Shown here: positions 1 through 7,240 of the stretch, in pieces
Layout of the letters: the number at the start of each line of letters is the position of its first letter
How positions within the stretch are numbered: the stretch's first letter is position 1
Origin: Desulfonauticus submarinus
GTDB lineage: Bacteria; Desulfobacterota; Desulfovibrionia; Desulfovibrionales; Desulfonatronovibrionaceae
NCBI RefSeq assembly: GCF_900104045.1
Contig: NZ_FNIN01000004.1
Span: 59,250 to 123,249 of the forward strand
Length of the DNA stretch: 64,000 bases
Direction of reading: 5' to 3'
Program-made: the position numbers and the translations under genes
Notes under the pieces: model-generated
Told to the model about the DNA's origin: nothing
Databases searched by the model: none
Seen by the model: the letters and a program-made list of their open reading frames with translations, nothing else

Positions 1-2
1 AA

Positions 3-509
3 CTTAAAAATTTTACAGAGAAATATTTTCAAAAAGCAGGCATACCTGTGGAAGTTGAATTTTCTTGGGGGGCCACAGAGGCCAAAGTAGTAGAAGGATT
101 GTGCGATGCGATTGTGGAAGTAACAGAGACAGGAACTACTATTAAAGCTCATGGTTTAAAAATAATTGCAGAGATTTTGCAGACAAATACTCAGTTTATT
201 GCTAATAAAAAGGCATGGGAAGATTCTTGGAAAAGACATAAGATTGAAACAATAAATACTCTTTTACAAGGGGCTCTTAGAGCAGAAAAATTAGTTGGTA
301 TGAAGATGAATGTCCCAAAAGAAAAAATGGATGAAGTGATGAATGTGCTCCCTGCAATGACTTCTCCTACAGTAGCTCCTCTTTACAATAGTGATTGGTT
401 TTCTGTAGAGATTGTGGTAGAAAAAAGTACTGTGCGAGAGCTAATACCTTTGCTTTTGCAAAAAGGAGCAGAAGCGATTATAGAATATCCTTTAAACAAG
501 GTGATTTAA
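3..509 (+). CDS. hisG: ATP phosphoribosyltransferase, C-terminal part (long form)
   Basis: This is the 3' part of hisG; its reading frame is open to the left edge, so the start lies outside the window. HisG condenses ATP with PRPP in the first step of histidine biosynthesis in the cytoplasm. Visible are the PRPP-binding loop (VTETGTT, about 30 residues after the GTG at 48) and a C-terminal stretch of about 75 residues beginning near VGMKMNVP that matches the ACT-like HisG_C domain. That domain marks the long, histidine-inhibited form, which does not need HisZ. The GTG at 48 is internal, because in-frame HisG-like sequence continues upstream of it. The lipoprotein gene follows after one base, so the two are probably co-transcribed. 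Confidence 0.93.
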   Translation, partial: LKNFTEKYFQKAGIPVEVEFSWGATEAKVVEGLCDAIVEVTETGTTIKAHGLKIIAEILQTNTQFIANKKAWEDSWKRHKIETINTLLQGALRAEKLVGMKMNVPKEKMDEVMNVLPAMTSPTVAPLYNSDWFSVEIVVEKSTVRELIPLLLQKGAEAIIEYPLNKVI

Positions 510-510
510 A

Positions 511-1278
511 ATGAAAAGGTTATTTTTTATTGGTATATTATTTTTTATTTTAACAAGTTGTGCCACAAAACAGGCCAGGATAGATGATATCTATGAACAA
601 AAAATCCCAGAGCCAATATTAGTGCGTATAGAATTAGCAGAGCGATACATAATGGATTTGCGTCCTAGGGAAGCATTAAGACAGCTATTAACCGTTCAAA
701 ATAGTGCTTATAAGTATGCTCGCTTTCATTTTGATTTAGGTATGGCCTATTTGGCTTTAGATGAAAGACAAAAAGCAATAGATTCTTTTTCTAAGGCGGT
801 TAAGCTCAGTCCAGCTTATGGAGAGGCGTGGAATAACTTAGGCCTTGTTTATTTTGCTTCTGGAAACAATCAGAAGGCGGAAAAGTGTTTTAAAAAAGCA
901 TTGTCTATTCTTACTTATAAAACTCCAGAATTGCCTGCTTTAAATTTGGCACGTCTTTACTTAAAAAAAGGTGATAGAGTGCAGGCTAAAAGATATGCGA
1001 AAATTAGTGTTCAGAAAAACTGGCGCTACACTTCTGCATACATTTTTTTAGCAAAACTCTTAGAAGAGGAAAATGATTTAGAAGGAGCTAAAAAAATACT
1101 TAAAGAAGGGGTAGAGGCAAACCCTGATAACTCCAAGTTAATTTTAGAATATGCAAAAACTTTACTTAAGCTTGGCCAAAATCAAGATGCCAGAAAATGG
1201 TTAGAGGAACTTATTACTCATCATGCCAAAAGCGATGAGGCCAAAATGGCCCAAGATTACTTGGAGTTCCTCCCATAG
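511..1278 (+). CDS. TPR-repeat outer-membrane lipoprotein (PilF/PilW-like)
   Basis: The 255-residue product starts with a short basic, hydrophobic signal ending in the lipobox LTSC (Cys about residue 17), so it should be lipid-anchored in the envelope. From about residue 65 it is a run of tetratricopeptide repeats, with typical pairs such as FHFDLGMAYLALDERQKAI and AWNNLGLVYFASGNNQKAE, continuing to about residue 245. TPR lipoproteins of this kind (PilF/PilW) help assemble type IV pilus secretins. No pilus gene is in the window, so that role is only a family-based guess; a general scaffold role is equally possible. The gene starts one base after hisG, and its 3' end overlaps the next gene if the upstream ATG of that gene is used. 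Confidence 0.85.
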   Translation: MKRLFFIGILFFILTSCATKQARIDDIYEQKIPEPILVRIELAERYIMDLRPREALRQLLTVQNSAYKYARFHFDLGMAYLALDERQKAIDSFSKAVKLSPAYGEAWNNLGLVYFASGNNQKAEKCFKKALSILTYKTPELPALNLARLYLKKGDRVQAKRYAKISVQKNWRYTSAYIFLAKLLEEENDLEGAKKILKEGVEANPDNSKLILEYAKTLLKLGQNQDARKWLEELITHHAKSDEAKMAQDYLEFLP

Positions 1279-2593
1279 AAAAATAGGCCCTTATATTTTA
1301 GGAATAAATCCTTGGATATATGATTTTGCAGCCTATAACTTATGGTCAAGGCCAGTCGGTTTATTAGTTTGTTTAGATATGCTAAGGGAGGCAGGTGCAA
1401 ATGTAGCCCTCCTGGATTGCATGGATAAAACATGGCAAGACCATCCATGGCCTAAACCTCATTTGTTTGGAAAAGGACATTATCCTAAAAGCTCCCTACC
1501 AAAACCTTTTGTTTATCTAAATATTCCTCGTAAATTCTCTCGTTATGGTCTTTCTTATGAAGCAGTAAAAGGAGCTTTGCAAAAAATTTCTCCTCATCCT
1601 GATTTGATTTTGATTACTTCTATTATGACCTATTGGTATCCAGGAGTAGTGGCCACTTTAAATTTAGTGAGGGATATTTTTCCTAAAGCTAAGGTAGTGT
1701 TAGGAGGTATTTATGCTACTTTGTGCTTTGAACATGCTCAACAGTGGGGATTTGATTTAATTTTAAAGGGTCCCCTTGAAACCCCAGATAATTGGTCTAA
1801 ATTATGGGAACTGTTAGGAATAAGTGCACCTTCTCTACCTAACGGTGCGGGTCTAAAGATGGCCCTAGATTTATATAGAGGAAAGGAGTTTTCTATCTTA
1901 TTAGGGTCTAGAGGCTGTCCTTTTAACTGTGAATATTGTGCAAGTAGGTTGTTGTATAATAATTTTCAACAAAAGGAATATTCTTGCTTTATTCAGGAAT
2001 TTGAAAATGAATTTTTAAAAGGGGTACGCAATTTTGCTTTTTATGATGATGCGTTATTAGTAAATCCTCAAAAATGGCTTATCCCGTTTTTAAAATACGT
2101 CATTAAAAATAAATTAAAAATTCGTTTACATACACCTAACGCAATGCATGTACGTTATTTAAATAGAGATATTTGCAAACTCTTTTATCAAGCTGGACTT
2201 ACTACTATTCGTTTAGGTTTAGAAACAGCTAATTTTAATTCTAGATTAGATAAAAAGCTTACTAAAGAACAGTGGGAGAGAGGATTAAGTAATTTATTTA
2301 ATGCAGGATTTAAACCCGAACAAATAGGAGCCTATATTTTGTTTGGGCTACCTGAGCAGACCGAAGCAGAAATAAAAGCTGCAATTTCTTTTGTAAAAAC
2401 TTGGGGGATTCAGCCTGATTTAGCCTATTTTACTCCTATTCCTCATACGTCTATTTTTGAGCAAGCTAAAAAGGTTAGCCCATATCCTTTAAGTGAAGAA
2501 CCATTATTCCAAAATAATTCTATTTGGCCTTGTGTCCCAGGAGGTTTTTCTTGGGAAAAGGCGTCTTTTTGGAAAAGCTTGCTTAGGTTATAA
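1223..2593 (+). CDS. B12-binding-type radical SAM protein, function unknown
   Basis: A radical SAM enzyme of about 456 residues. The 4Fe-4S motif CPFNCEYC sits near residues 232-239 (CxxxCxxC). The region before it, with a GGIYATL segment near 171-177, looks like the Rossmann-like B12-binding half seen in this superfamily (for example B12-binding/SPASM-less methyltransferases and methylthiotransferases). Substrate and reaction cannot be read from the sequence. The ATG at 1223 overlaps the TPR gene by 56 bp; a second ATG lies at 1235. Similarity to the family is only clear from about IGPYILGINP, so the true start is uncertain. It ends just before a cluster of GTCGA inverted repeats that may terminate transcription. 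Confidence 0.8.
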   Translation: MPKAMRPKWPKITWSSSHRKIGPYILGINPWIYDFAAYNLWSRPVGLLVCLDMLREAGANVALLDCMDKTWQDHPWPKPHLFGKGHYPKSSLPKPFVYLNIPRKFSRYGLSYEAVKGALQKISPHPDLILITSIMTYWYPGVVATLNLVRDIFPKAKVVLGGIYATLCFEHAQQWGFDLILKGPLETPDNWSKLWELLGISAPSLPNGAGLKMALDLYRGKEFSILLGSRGCPFNCEYCASRLLYNNFQQKEYSCFIQEFENEFLKGVRNFAFYDDALLVNPQKWLIPFLKYVIKNKLKIRLHTPNAMHVRYLNRDICKLFYQAGLTTIRLGLETANFNSRLDKKLTKEQWERGLSNLFNAGFKPEQIGAYILFGLPEQTEAEIKAAISFVKTWGIQPDLAYFTPIPHTSIFEQAKKVSPYPLSEEPLFQNNSIWPCVPGGFSWEKASFWKSLLRL

Positions 2594-2594
2594 A

Positions 2595-2640
2595 CGACAA
2601 TTTTGTCGAGTCATTCGACTTTTCTGTCGACAATATTTTT
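2595..2640. terminator. Cluster of GTCGA/TCGAC inverted repeats, possible terminator
   Basis: Just after the radical SAM stop codon there are overlapping inverted repeats: CGACAA/TTGTCG (2595-2600, 2603-2608), GTCGA/TCGAC (2605-2609, 2615-2619) and the palindrome TGTCGACA (2625-2632). The outer pair TTGTCGA/TCGACAA (2603-2609, 2627-2633) is followed by a T-rich tract to about 2640. The simplest reading is a factor-independent terminator. The repeated half-site could instead be bound by a regulator of the next gene. Confidence 0.4.
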
Positions 2641-2721
2641 ATTCATTTTTTAAAAAGACTTTAAATTCAATAAATTATATTTAAGGAATCTTTGGCATAT
2701 TTTGTGATAACCAAAGAATAA

Positions 2722-2748
2722 AGTCTAATCGATTTTAGACTATTTTTT
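2722..2748 (+). terminator. Hairpin plus T-run just upstream of the exported-protein gene
   Basis: AGTCTAA (2722-2728) pairs with TTAGACT (2735-2741), followed by TTTTTT (2743-2748) and then the AAGGAGG ribosome binding site of the gene at 2768. The stem has only 7 pairs, mostly A-T, so it may be a weak terminator or a leader attenuator. Confidence 0.35.
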
Positions 2749-2767
2749 AAAAAAAGGAGGTGTAGTC

Positions 2768-3124
2768 ATGAAAAAATCAATGATAGTTAGTGCAGTTGTA
2801 AGTATTATCTTAGTAGTAGGTTTAATGTTTGTCTCTTCAGGAAATGTTTTTGCACGAGGAGGAGGACATGGAGGTGGCAGCCGTGGTGGAGGAGGCATGG
2901 CCGGAGGAGGTTATGGAAATACATATTCCAATAATTATGGGCCTTGTTATTCCTCTCCTCAGCATTCTAATAATATGTACCATCATCGGTTTCGTCAAAG
3001 ATATGGAGATCAAAGCCAACAACAAGGAGTTCAGCAAAGATATCGTTATAGAACTCAGCAGCAATCAACGAATCAGTTAAGAAACATGCCTTCAGAGGGC
3101 ACTTTGTCAGAAACAAACCAATAA
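2768..3124 (+). CDS. Small exported Gly/Gln-rich protein
   Basis: The 118-residue product has an N-terminal signal peptide (residues 1 to about 29, cleavage after VFA). A glycine- and histidine-rich stretch follows (RGGGHGGGSRGGGG, about 30-43), then an Asn/Tyr-rich segment with one Cys, and an Arg/Gln-rich tail. There is no recognisable domain. The start is firm: AAAAGGAGG lies about 7 bases before the ATG. The composition suggests a disordered envelope or surface protein. It lies upstream of a second small exported protein and a DUF4405 membrane protein, all on the same strand, so the three may work together. Function unknown. Confidence 0.75.
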   Translation: MKKSMIVSAVVSIILVVGLMFVSSGNVFARGGGHGGGSRGGGGMAGGGYGNTYSNNYGPCYSSPQHSNNMYHHRFRQRYGDQSQQQGVQQRYRYRTQQQSTNQLRNMPSEGTLSETNQ

Positions 3125-3137
3125 AAGATTAAAGATA

Positions 3138-3163
3138 TAGAGGTGAGTTTTAGCTCACCTCTA
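3138..3163. other. Perfect 10-bp hairpin between two exported-protein genes
   Basis: TAGAGGTGAG (3138-3147) and CTCACCTCTA (3154-3163) form a perfect 10-bp stem with the loop TTTTAG. No T-run follows, so it is either a poor terminator or an intercistronic mRNA-stabilising or processing element between the genes at 2768 and 3191. Confidence 0.5.
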
Positions 3164-3190
3164 AGTAAAATTTAGATTAGGGAGGTAATA

Positions 3191-3631
3191 ATGAAAAAAA
3201 GATTTATTTTGGGTTTAATGGGAGTATTTTTAACGCTAGGGCTTGCATTAGGAGAGATAACAGGATATGCTAAAGAAAACAGTACAGTTTTTTCTTGTCC
3301 TAGGTGGTCATGGAGAGGCGGGCAAGAGGTTAAGATGATAGAAATACAAGGGAAGATAAAACAGTTTTCTCCACCAGTTGCGATCCTAAAAACTAAGAGC
3401 GGAGATGTGTATATGCGACTTGGCCCATGGTGGTTTTGGCGGCAACAAGGATACAATCTTAAACTAGGAGAGAATGTCTCTGTTAAGGGTTATGAATATG
3501 GAGACTACTTTATTCCTGTAAAATTAAATACAGCTACTAGAGAGATTGTATTGCGAGATCAACAAGGTTTTCCTATATGGCGTAGTTGTTGGGGTAGATA
3601 TGGACATGGATGTGGAAATCATAGACCTTAA
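3191..3631 (+). CDS. Small exported Trp-rich protein, unknown function
   Basis: A 146-residue product with an N-terminal signal peptide (about residues 1-27). After it comes a short Cys/Trp region, then a segment of about 75 residues rich in beta-type residues (KMIEIQGKIKQFSPPVAILKT onward), reminiscent of a small OB-like barrel. A motif rich in Trp and Arg (PWWFWRQQ) follows. The C-terminus is Cys, His and Gly rich (CWGRYGHGCGNHRP) and could bind a metal or heme. The start is supported by TAGGGAGG 9 bases upstream. The DUF4405 gene follows after 31 bases, probably in the same operon. I do not recognise a named family. Confidence 0.75.
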   Translation: MKKRFILGLMGVFLTLGLALGEITGYAKENSTVFSCPRWSWRGGQEVKMIEIQGKIKQFSPPVAILKTKSGDVYMRLGPWWFWRQQGYNLKLGENVSVKGYEYGDYFIPVKLNTATREIVLRDQQGFPIWRSCWGRYGHGCGNHRP

Positions 3632-3662
3632 AGTTTAATATTGAAATATAGGGGTTGAAAAA

Positions 3663-4481
3663 ATGAGAGTTAGGCGATTAATTTCCTTATTATCATTGCT
3701 TTCCTTTGGACTCTTACTTGTTACTAGTATTGTCCTTTATATTGTTCCTCATGGTAGAGTTGCCTACTGGGTAGATTGGACTCTTTGGGGATTATCGAAA
3801 ACACAGTGGCAAAATTTGCATATTAATCTTGGTTTTTTGTTTTTATTATCTGTCTTTTTCCATCTTTATTATAATTGGAATTCTATAACACATTATTTTA
3901 AAAATAAGTTAAATAGGCTTATAATTTTTACTAAAGAATTTAACGTTGCCCTTTTGATAATTTTACTAGTAAGTGGTGGGACTTATTTTATGGTCCCGCC
4001 ATTTTCTACAATTATAGATTTTAGCGAGGTTATTAAAGAAAAAGCATCTTTAAAGTATGGAAATCCTCCTTATGGTCATGCAGAGCTTTCTAGTCTTAAG
4101 GTTTTGTGTCAACGCTTAGGTTTGGATTTGAAGCAAGTTTTAAATAACCTAAAAAAGAGAAATATTAAATTCAGTGGACCTCAAGATACAATTTTAGAAA
4201 TTGCTAGAATAAATAACTTAACCCCAAAGCAGGTGTATGAAATTGCGATAGACTATGATAAAAAGAAAGCAGGTTTATCTGCTTTTATCCCTTTAGGTAT
4301 AGGCAAGCTTACTCTAAAAGAATTTTGTCAGCAGTTTGGACTTAATCTTCAAGATGTTGTTTTAGTGTTAGAAAAAAATGGATATGTAGTTAAAGCAAAT
4401 ACTACCTTAAAAGAAATTGCTGCAAGCAGAAATCAAACCCCGTCTGATTTGTATAAGCTATTACAGCAAAATTTTAACTAA
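3663..4481 (+). CDS. DUF4405-type membrane protein with duplicated C-terminal module
   Basis: A 272-residue membrane protein. The first 115 residues hold about four hydrophobic segments. Histidines within or next to helices (NLHINLGF, FFHLYYNW) resemble the cytochrome b-like DUF4405 family, which may bind heme. The soluble C-terminal half contains two related modules of about 55-60 residues: one starting near GHAELSSLKVLCQRLGLDL and ending TPKQVYEIA, the other starting GIGKLTLKEFCQQFGLNL and ending TPSDLYKLL. Each carries the pattern L-K-x-(L/F)-C-Q-x-(L/F)-G-L-(D/N)-L. An internal duplication is therefore directly visible. Its operon partners are two small exported proteins. A role in membrane electron transfer or envelope sensing is inference only. 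Confidence 0.75.
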   Translation: MRVRRLISLLSLLSFGLLLVTSIVLYIVPHGRVAYWVDWTLWGLSKTQWQNLHINLGFLFLLSVFFHLYYNWNSITHYFKNKLNRLIIFTKEFNVALLIILLVSGGTYFMVPPFSTIIDFSEVIKEKASLKYGNPPYGHAELSSLKVLCQRLGLDLKQVLNNLKKRNIKFSGPQDTILEIARINNLTPKQVYEIAIDYDKKKAGLSAFIPLGIGKLTLKEFCQQFGLNLQDVVLVLEKNGYVVKANTTLKEIAASRNQTPSDLYKLLQQNFN

Positions 4482-4706
4482 AAAAACTGTTAATCAATTA
4501 GTTTTATTTTTTCTGTATAATTTTTTTAAAATCACTTCTCCAACTGAGGGTTATTATGTTATAAATTTTTCACTTTTTAAAAATTTCTTAAATTTTTGTA
4601 ATAATCCCTGGGATAACTAAAAAATAGTCAATAAGAAAGTTCCTACCTAATTGTAAACCAAATTTAGTCTTTAAATATAATAATTTTGTTTTTGTAATAA
4701 AATATA

Positions 4707-4742
4707 TTGACATGTTTAATTTATGACCATATTCCTATATGG
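4707..4742 (+). promoter_or_regulatory. Candidate promoter and ArsR operator palindrome
   Basis: TTGACA (4707-4712) is a perfect -35 box. A candidate -10 (TATTCC, 4730-4735) lies 17 bases on and is embedded in the palindrome CCATAT-TCCT-ATATGG (4727-4742, 6-bp arms). A dyad over the -10 box directly before an ArsR-family gene is the usual layout of an autoregulatory operator. Transcription would start near 4742, so translation cannot start at the ATG at 4723. Confidence 0.6.
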
Positions 4743-4764
4743 AAATGTAGCTATGGAGTTTAAG

Positions 4765-5109
4765 ATGAAGTTATTTTTAAAAGTAATGAAGGCGTTGGCA
4801 GAAGAAAATAGGGTTAAAATTCTTAAGATGCTTGAGAAGGGTGAAAGGTGTGTTTGTGAGATTCAGGCAGTTTTGGGTCTTGCTCAACCAACAATTTCTA
4901 AACATCTTAAGATATTAGAGGATGCTGGATTGGTGAAAAGCCGTAAACAAGGAATGTGGGTTTTGTATCGGTTATCAATTAGAGGAGAAGGGAATGAGTA
5001 TAGTGATATGATGTTATCTATTTTAAAAAGGTGGTTAAATGAGGATAAAGAGGTAGATAATCTGTTAATAAAGCTTGAAAACATTATTAGAGATTGCCAA
5101 AGGAGATAA
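4765..5109 (+). CDS. ArsR/SmtB-family transcriptional repressor
   Basis: A winged-helix repressor of about 115 residues. The core reads EENRVKILKMLEKGE, then RCVCEI, then a recognition helix (LAQPTISKHLKIL) and a beta-wing (SRKQGMWVLYRL). The CVC pair matches the alpha-3 metal-site position of classical ArsR (ELCVCDL type), so As(III)/Sb(III) or a thiol-reactive ligand is plausible. An open frame allows starts at 4723, 4753 or 4765. I choose ATG 4765 because GGAG lies 7 bases upstream and the putative transcription start is near 4742. It is followed after 2 bases by a DUF318/ArsP-type permease, the pattern of a self-regulated efflux operon. A dyad operator lies over its promoter. Confidence 0.88.
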   Translation: MKLFLKVMKALAEENRVKILKMLEKGERCVCEIQAVLGLAQPTISKHLKILEDAGLVKSRKQGMWVLYRLSIRGEGNEYSDMMLSILKRWLNEDKEVDNLLIKLENIIRDCQRR

Positions 5110-5111
5110 GT

Positions 5112-6206
5112 ATGAAGCCATTACAACCGCTTAAATCTATTAACGAGCAAAGCTCTACAGCAGGATTAAAAGAAAAAAGAAGAAAAGCATCTTTAGGAAA
5201 GTATCTTAGTTTTATTATCATGAGTCTTGTGATATGGATTGCTGTTTATCTTAATCTTCTAAAATTTTCTAAATATGTTGTTTTTGATATATTAAAACTT
5301 CCACCTAATACCCATTTAGCAAGTGCTATCCAATTTTTTGTTTATGATGCTCCAAAAGTTCTTTTGTTGATGAGCTTGGTTGTATTTTTTGTGGGCATTA
5401 TTCGTTCTTTTTTTAGTCCAGAAAAGGCAAGAGCAATGTTGGCAGGTAAGAGAGAATTTATGGGAAATATCTTGGCTGCTCTTTTAGGAATAGTAACCCC
5501 TTTTTGTACTTGCTCTGCAATTCCTTTGTTTATTGGATTTGTTACTGCGGGTATACCTTTAGGAGTTACTTTTTCTTTTCTTATTTCTGCTCCAATGGTG
5601 AATGAAATAGCAGTAGTGCTTTTATATGGATTAGTGGGATGGAAGGTTGCCTTAATTTATATGAGTACAGGAATTTTAATTGCAATCTTTGCGGGATGGA
5701 TTTTAGGACGTTTGGGTTTGGAAGAGTATATTGAGGAGTGGGTTAGGCAGATTAGGACAAGTCCTCAAGATATGATAGAAGAGAAAAAGTCTTGGGCAGA
5801 TAGAATTGAATATGGGATAAAAACAGTAAAAGAAATTGTAGGCAAGGTCTGGTTATATATACTTTTAGGAATAGCTGTGGGAGCAATAATTCATGGCTAT
5901 GTGCCCCAAAGTTTATTGGCCTCTTTAATGGGTAAAGGAGCATGGTGGTCTGTGCCTTTATCTGTATTAATTGGTATTCCTATGTATTCAAACGCGGCAG
6001 GGATTGTACCTGTTGTAGAGGCTCTTTTAGGGAAAGGTGCTAGTTTAGGTACAGCCCTAGCCTTTATGATGAGCGTTATAGCACTTTCTTTACCAGAAAT
6101 GCTTATTCTGCGTAAGGTGTTAAAGCCAAAGCTCATTTTTATTTTTATTGGTGTCGTTGGAGCAGGTATTTTATTTGTTGGATATTTATTTAATTACTTA
6201 GTTTAA
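5112..6206 (+). CDS. ArsP/DUF318-type permease
   Basis: A polytopic membrane protein of about 364 residues. It carries the family signature TPFCTCSAIPLF (about residues 135-146) and a second related half with GIPMYSNAAGIVPV, as in the DUF318/ArsP_1 permeases. Members include ArsP, which exports trivalent organoarsenicals; many others have no known substrate. The start at ATG 5112 is preferred because AAAGGAG lies just upstream; an in-frame ATG at 5094 lies inside the arsR gene and lacks a ribosome site. The two cysteines of the CTC motif are retained. Coupling to the ArsR gene suggests inducible efflux of a thiol-reactive metalloid or related compound; the actual substrate is not shown. Confidence 0.85.
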   Translation: MKPLQPLKSINEQSSTAGLKEKRRKASLGKYLSFIIMSLVIWIAVYLNLLKFSKYVVFDILKLPPNTHLASAIQFFVYDAPKVLLLMSLVVFFVGIIRSFFSPEKARAMLAGKREFMGNILAALLGIVTPFCTCSAIPLFIGFVTAGIPLGVTFSFLISAPMVNEIAVVLLYGLVGWKVALIYMSTGILIAIFAGWILGRLGLEEYIEEWVRQIRTSPQDMIEEKKSWADRIEYGIKTVKEIVGKVWLYILLGIAVGAIIHGYVPQSLLASLMGKGAWWSVPLSVLIGIPMYSNAAGIVPVVEALLGKGASLGTALAFMMSVIALSLPEMLILRKVLKPKLIFIFIGVVGAGILFVGYLFNYLV

Positions 6207-6258
6207 AAATATGAAATTAGCTAAACAAAAAGGCAAAAAATGTTTTTGTTGGTGGGTT

Positions 6259-6272
6259 GGTAGTTAGTTAGC
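6259..6272 (+). promoter_or_regulatory. Weak sigma-54-like promoter candidate
   Basis: GG at 6259-6260 and GC at 6271-6272 are separated by exactly ten bases (TTGGTA...TTAGCC), as in -24/-12 promoters, but flanking matches to the consensus are poor. It lies about 60 bases before the exporter gene, and a sigma-54 activator is encoded 1.3 kb downstream of that gene. Low confidence. Confidence 0.2.
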
Positions 6273-6330
6273 CTCCTTTATTTAAAAGAGATTTTTTTTA
6301 TTTTTTAATTTAAGAGGAGGTTAATTTATT

Positions 6331-7161
6331 ATGCATATGGGTTATATACAGATCATTGCTTTATTAATTACGGGGATAGGAGTAGGCTTTGCTTCAGGTC
6401 TATTAGGAGTCGGTGGATGTTTTATTATGGTGCCTGTTCAATTTTGGGCTCTTACTTCTATAGGAGTTGACTCCACCATTGCTATTAGAATTGCTTTTGG
6501 AACAAATTTGGCAGTAGTGCTAGTAACAGCTATTAGTGGAGCTATAGGACATCATAAAAAGGGCGTGGTTTTATGGAAGGCCGCAATTATTTTAGGGATA
6601 TCTGCATTAATAGGTGCGTTTGTTGGTGGTTATATTGCTTCTCATCTTCCAGGGAATATTTTAAAAATTGGTTTTGGCTTGGCTATTTTAGCTGGAGCTA
6701 TTAGAATGCTTACTGCTAAACCAATTAAAGTAGAACAAAAGCCAGTAGATAATGTTTTAGCATATATTTTGTGGGGATTTCCGTTGGGTATTGTCTCTGG
6801 AATTATTGGGATTGGTGGAGGAGTACTAATGATTCCTGTAATGGTTTTAGCTCTCCGCTTTGATATGCATCAGGCAGTTGGTTCTTCTACAGCACTTATG
6901 ATTTTTGCCTCTATTGGGGGGATATTGTCATATATTTTGAATGGTCTTTCTGTAAGTGGATTGCCCTCTTATTCTTTAGGCTACGTGAATTTGTTGCAAT
7001 GGGTGCTTTTAGCAGGTACAAGTGTCCCAATGGCACGTGTTGGAGTAATGGTAGCCCATAAGTTGTCTCCTCAGAAGTTAAAATACTTGTTCATTATTGT
7101 GATGATTTATATGGGATTAAAGATGATAGGTGTATTTCAGTGGCTTAATTTGCCTATATAA
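6331..7161 (+). CDS. TauE/SafE-family anion exporter
   Basis: A membrane protein of 276 residues with about eight helices arranged as two related halves. Each half begins with a glycine-rich signature: GFASGLLGVGGCFIMVP near residue 19 and GIVSGIIGIGGGVLMIPVM near residue 150. This is the TSUP (TauE/SafE, DUF81) pattern. Family members move sulfite, sulfoacetate, thiosulfate or other small sulfur or carbon anions across the inner membrane. GAGGAGG lies about 11 bases before ATG 6331; ATG 6337 is an alternative. It lies between an ArsR-permease pair and a two-component system on the same strand. In a sulfate reducer, handling of a sulfur oxyanion is plausible but unproven. Confidence 0.85.
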   Translation: MHMGYIQIIALLITGIGVGFASGLLGVGGCFIMVPVQFWALTSIGVDSTIAIRIAFGTNLAVVLVTAISGAIGHHKKGVVLWKAAIILGISALIGAFVGGYIASHLPGNILKIGFGLAILAGAIRMLTAKPIKVEQKPVDNVLAYILWGFPLGIVSGIIGIGGGVLMIPVMVLALRFDMHQAVGSSTALMIFASIGGILSYILNGLSVSGLPSYSLGYVNLLQWVLLAGTSVPMARVGVMVAHKLSPQKLKYLFIIVMIYMGLKMIGVFQWLNLPI

Positions 7162-7173
7162 AATTAACTATCT

Positions 7174-7200
7174 GGTTAGGGCAAAAATTTTGCCCTAACC
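7174..7200. terminator. Perfect 13-bp inverted repeat, terminator or operator
   Basis: GGTTAGGGCAAAA (7174-7186) and TTTTGCCCTAACC (7188-7200) are perfect complements around one central base. As RNA it would form a strong GC-core hairpin after the exporter gene. The following bases (AAAATAG) are not a T-run, so it may be a terminator helped by the internal Ts, or a DNA operator before the kinase gene. Confidence 0.5.
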
Positions 7201-7240
7201 AAAATAGAAGATATAATTATCTAAATATCTAATTTTAACT

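Noticed and set aside
2829..3080. Alternative same-strand frame inside the Gly-rich exported protein
   Set aside because: It has no ribosome site; the frame at 2768 has a perfect one plus a signal peptide.
4482..4620. Small open frame after the DUF4405 gene (4417-4620)
   Set aside because: It overlaps the end of a supported gene, has AT-driven composition and no ribosome site.
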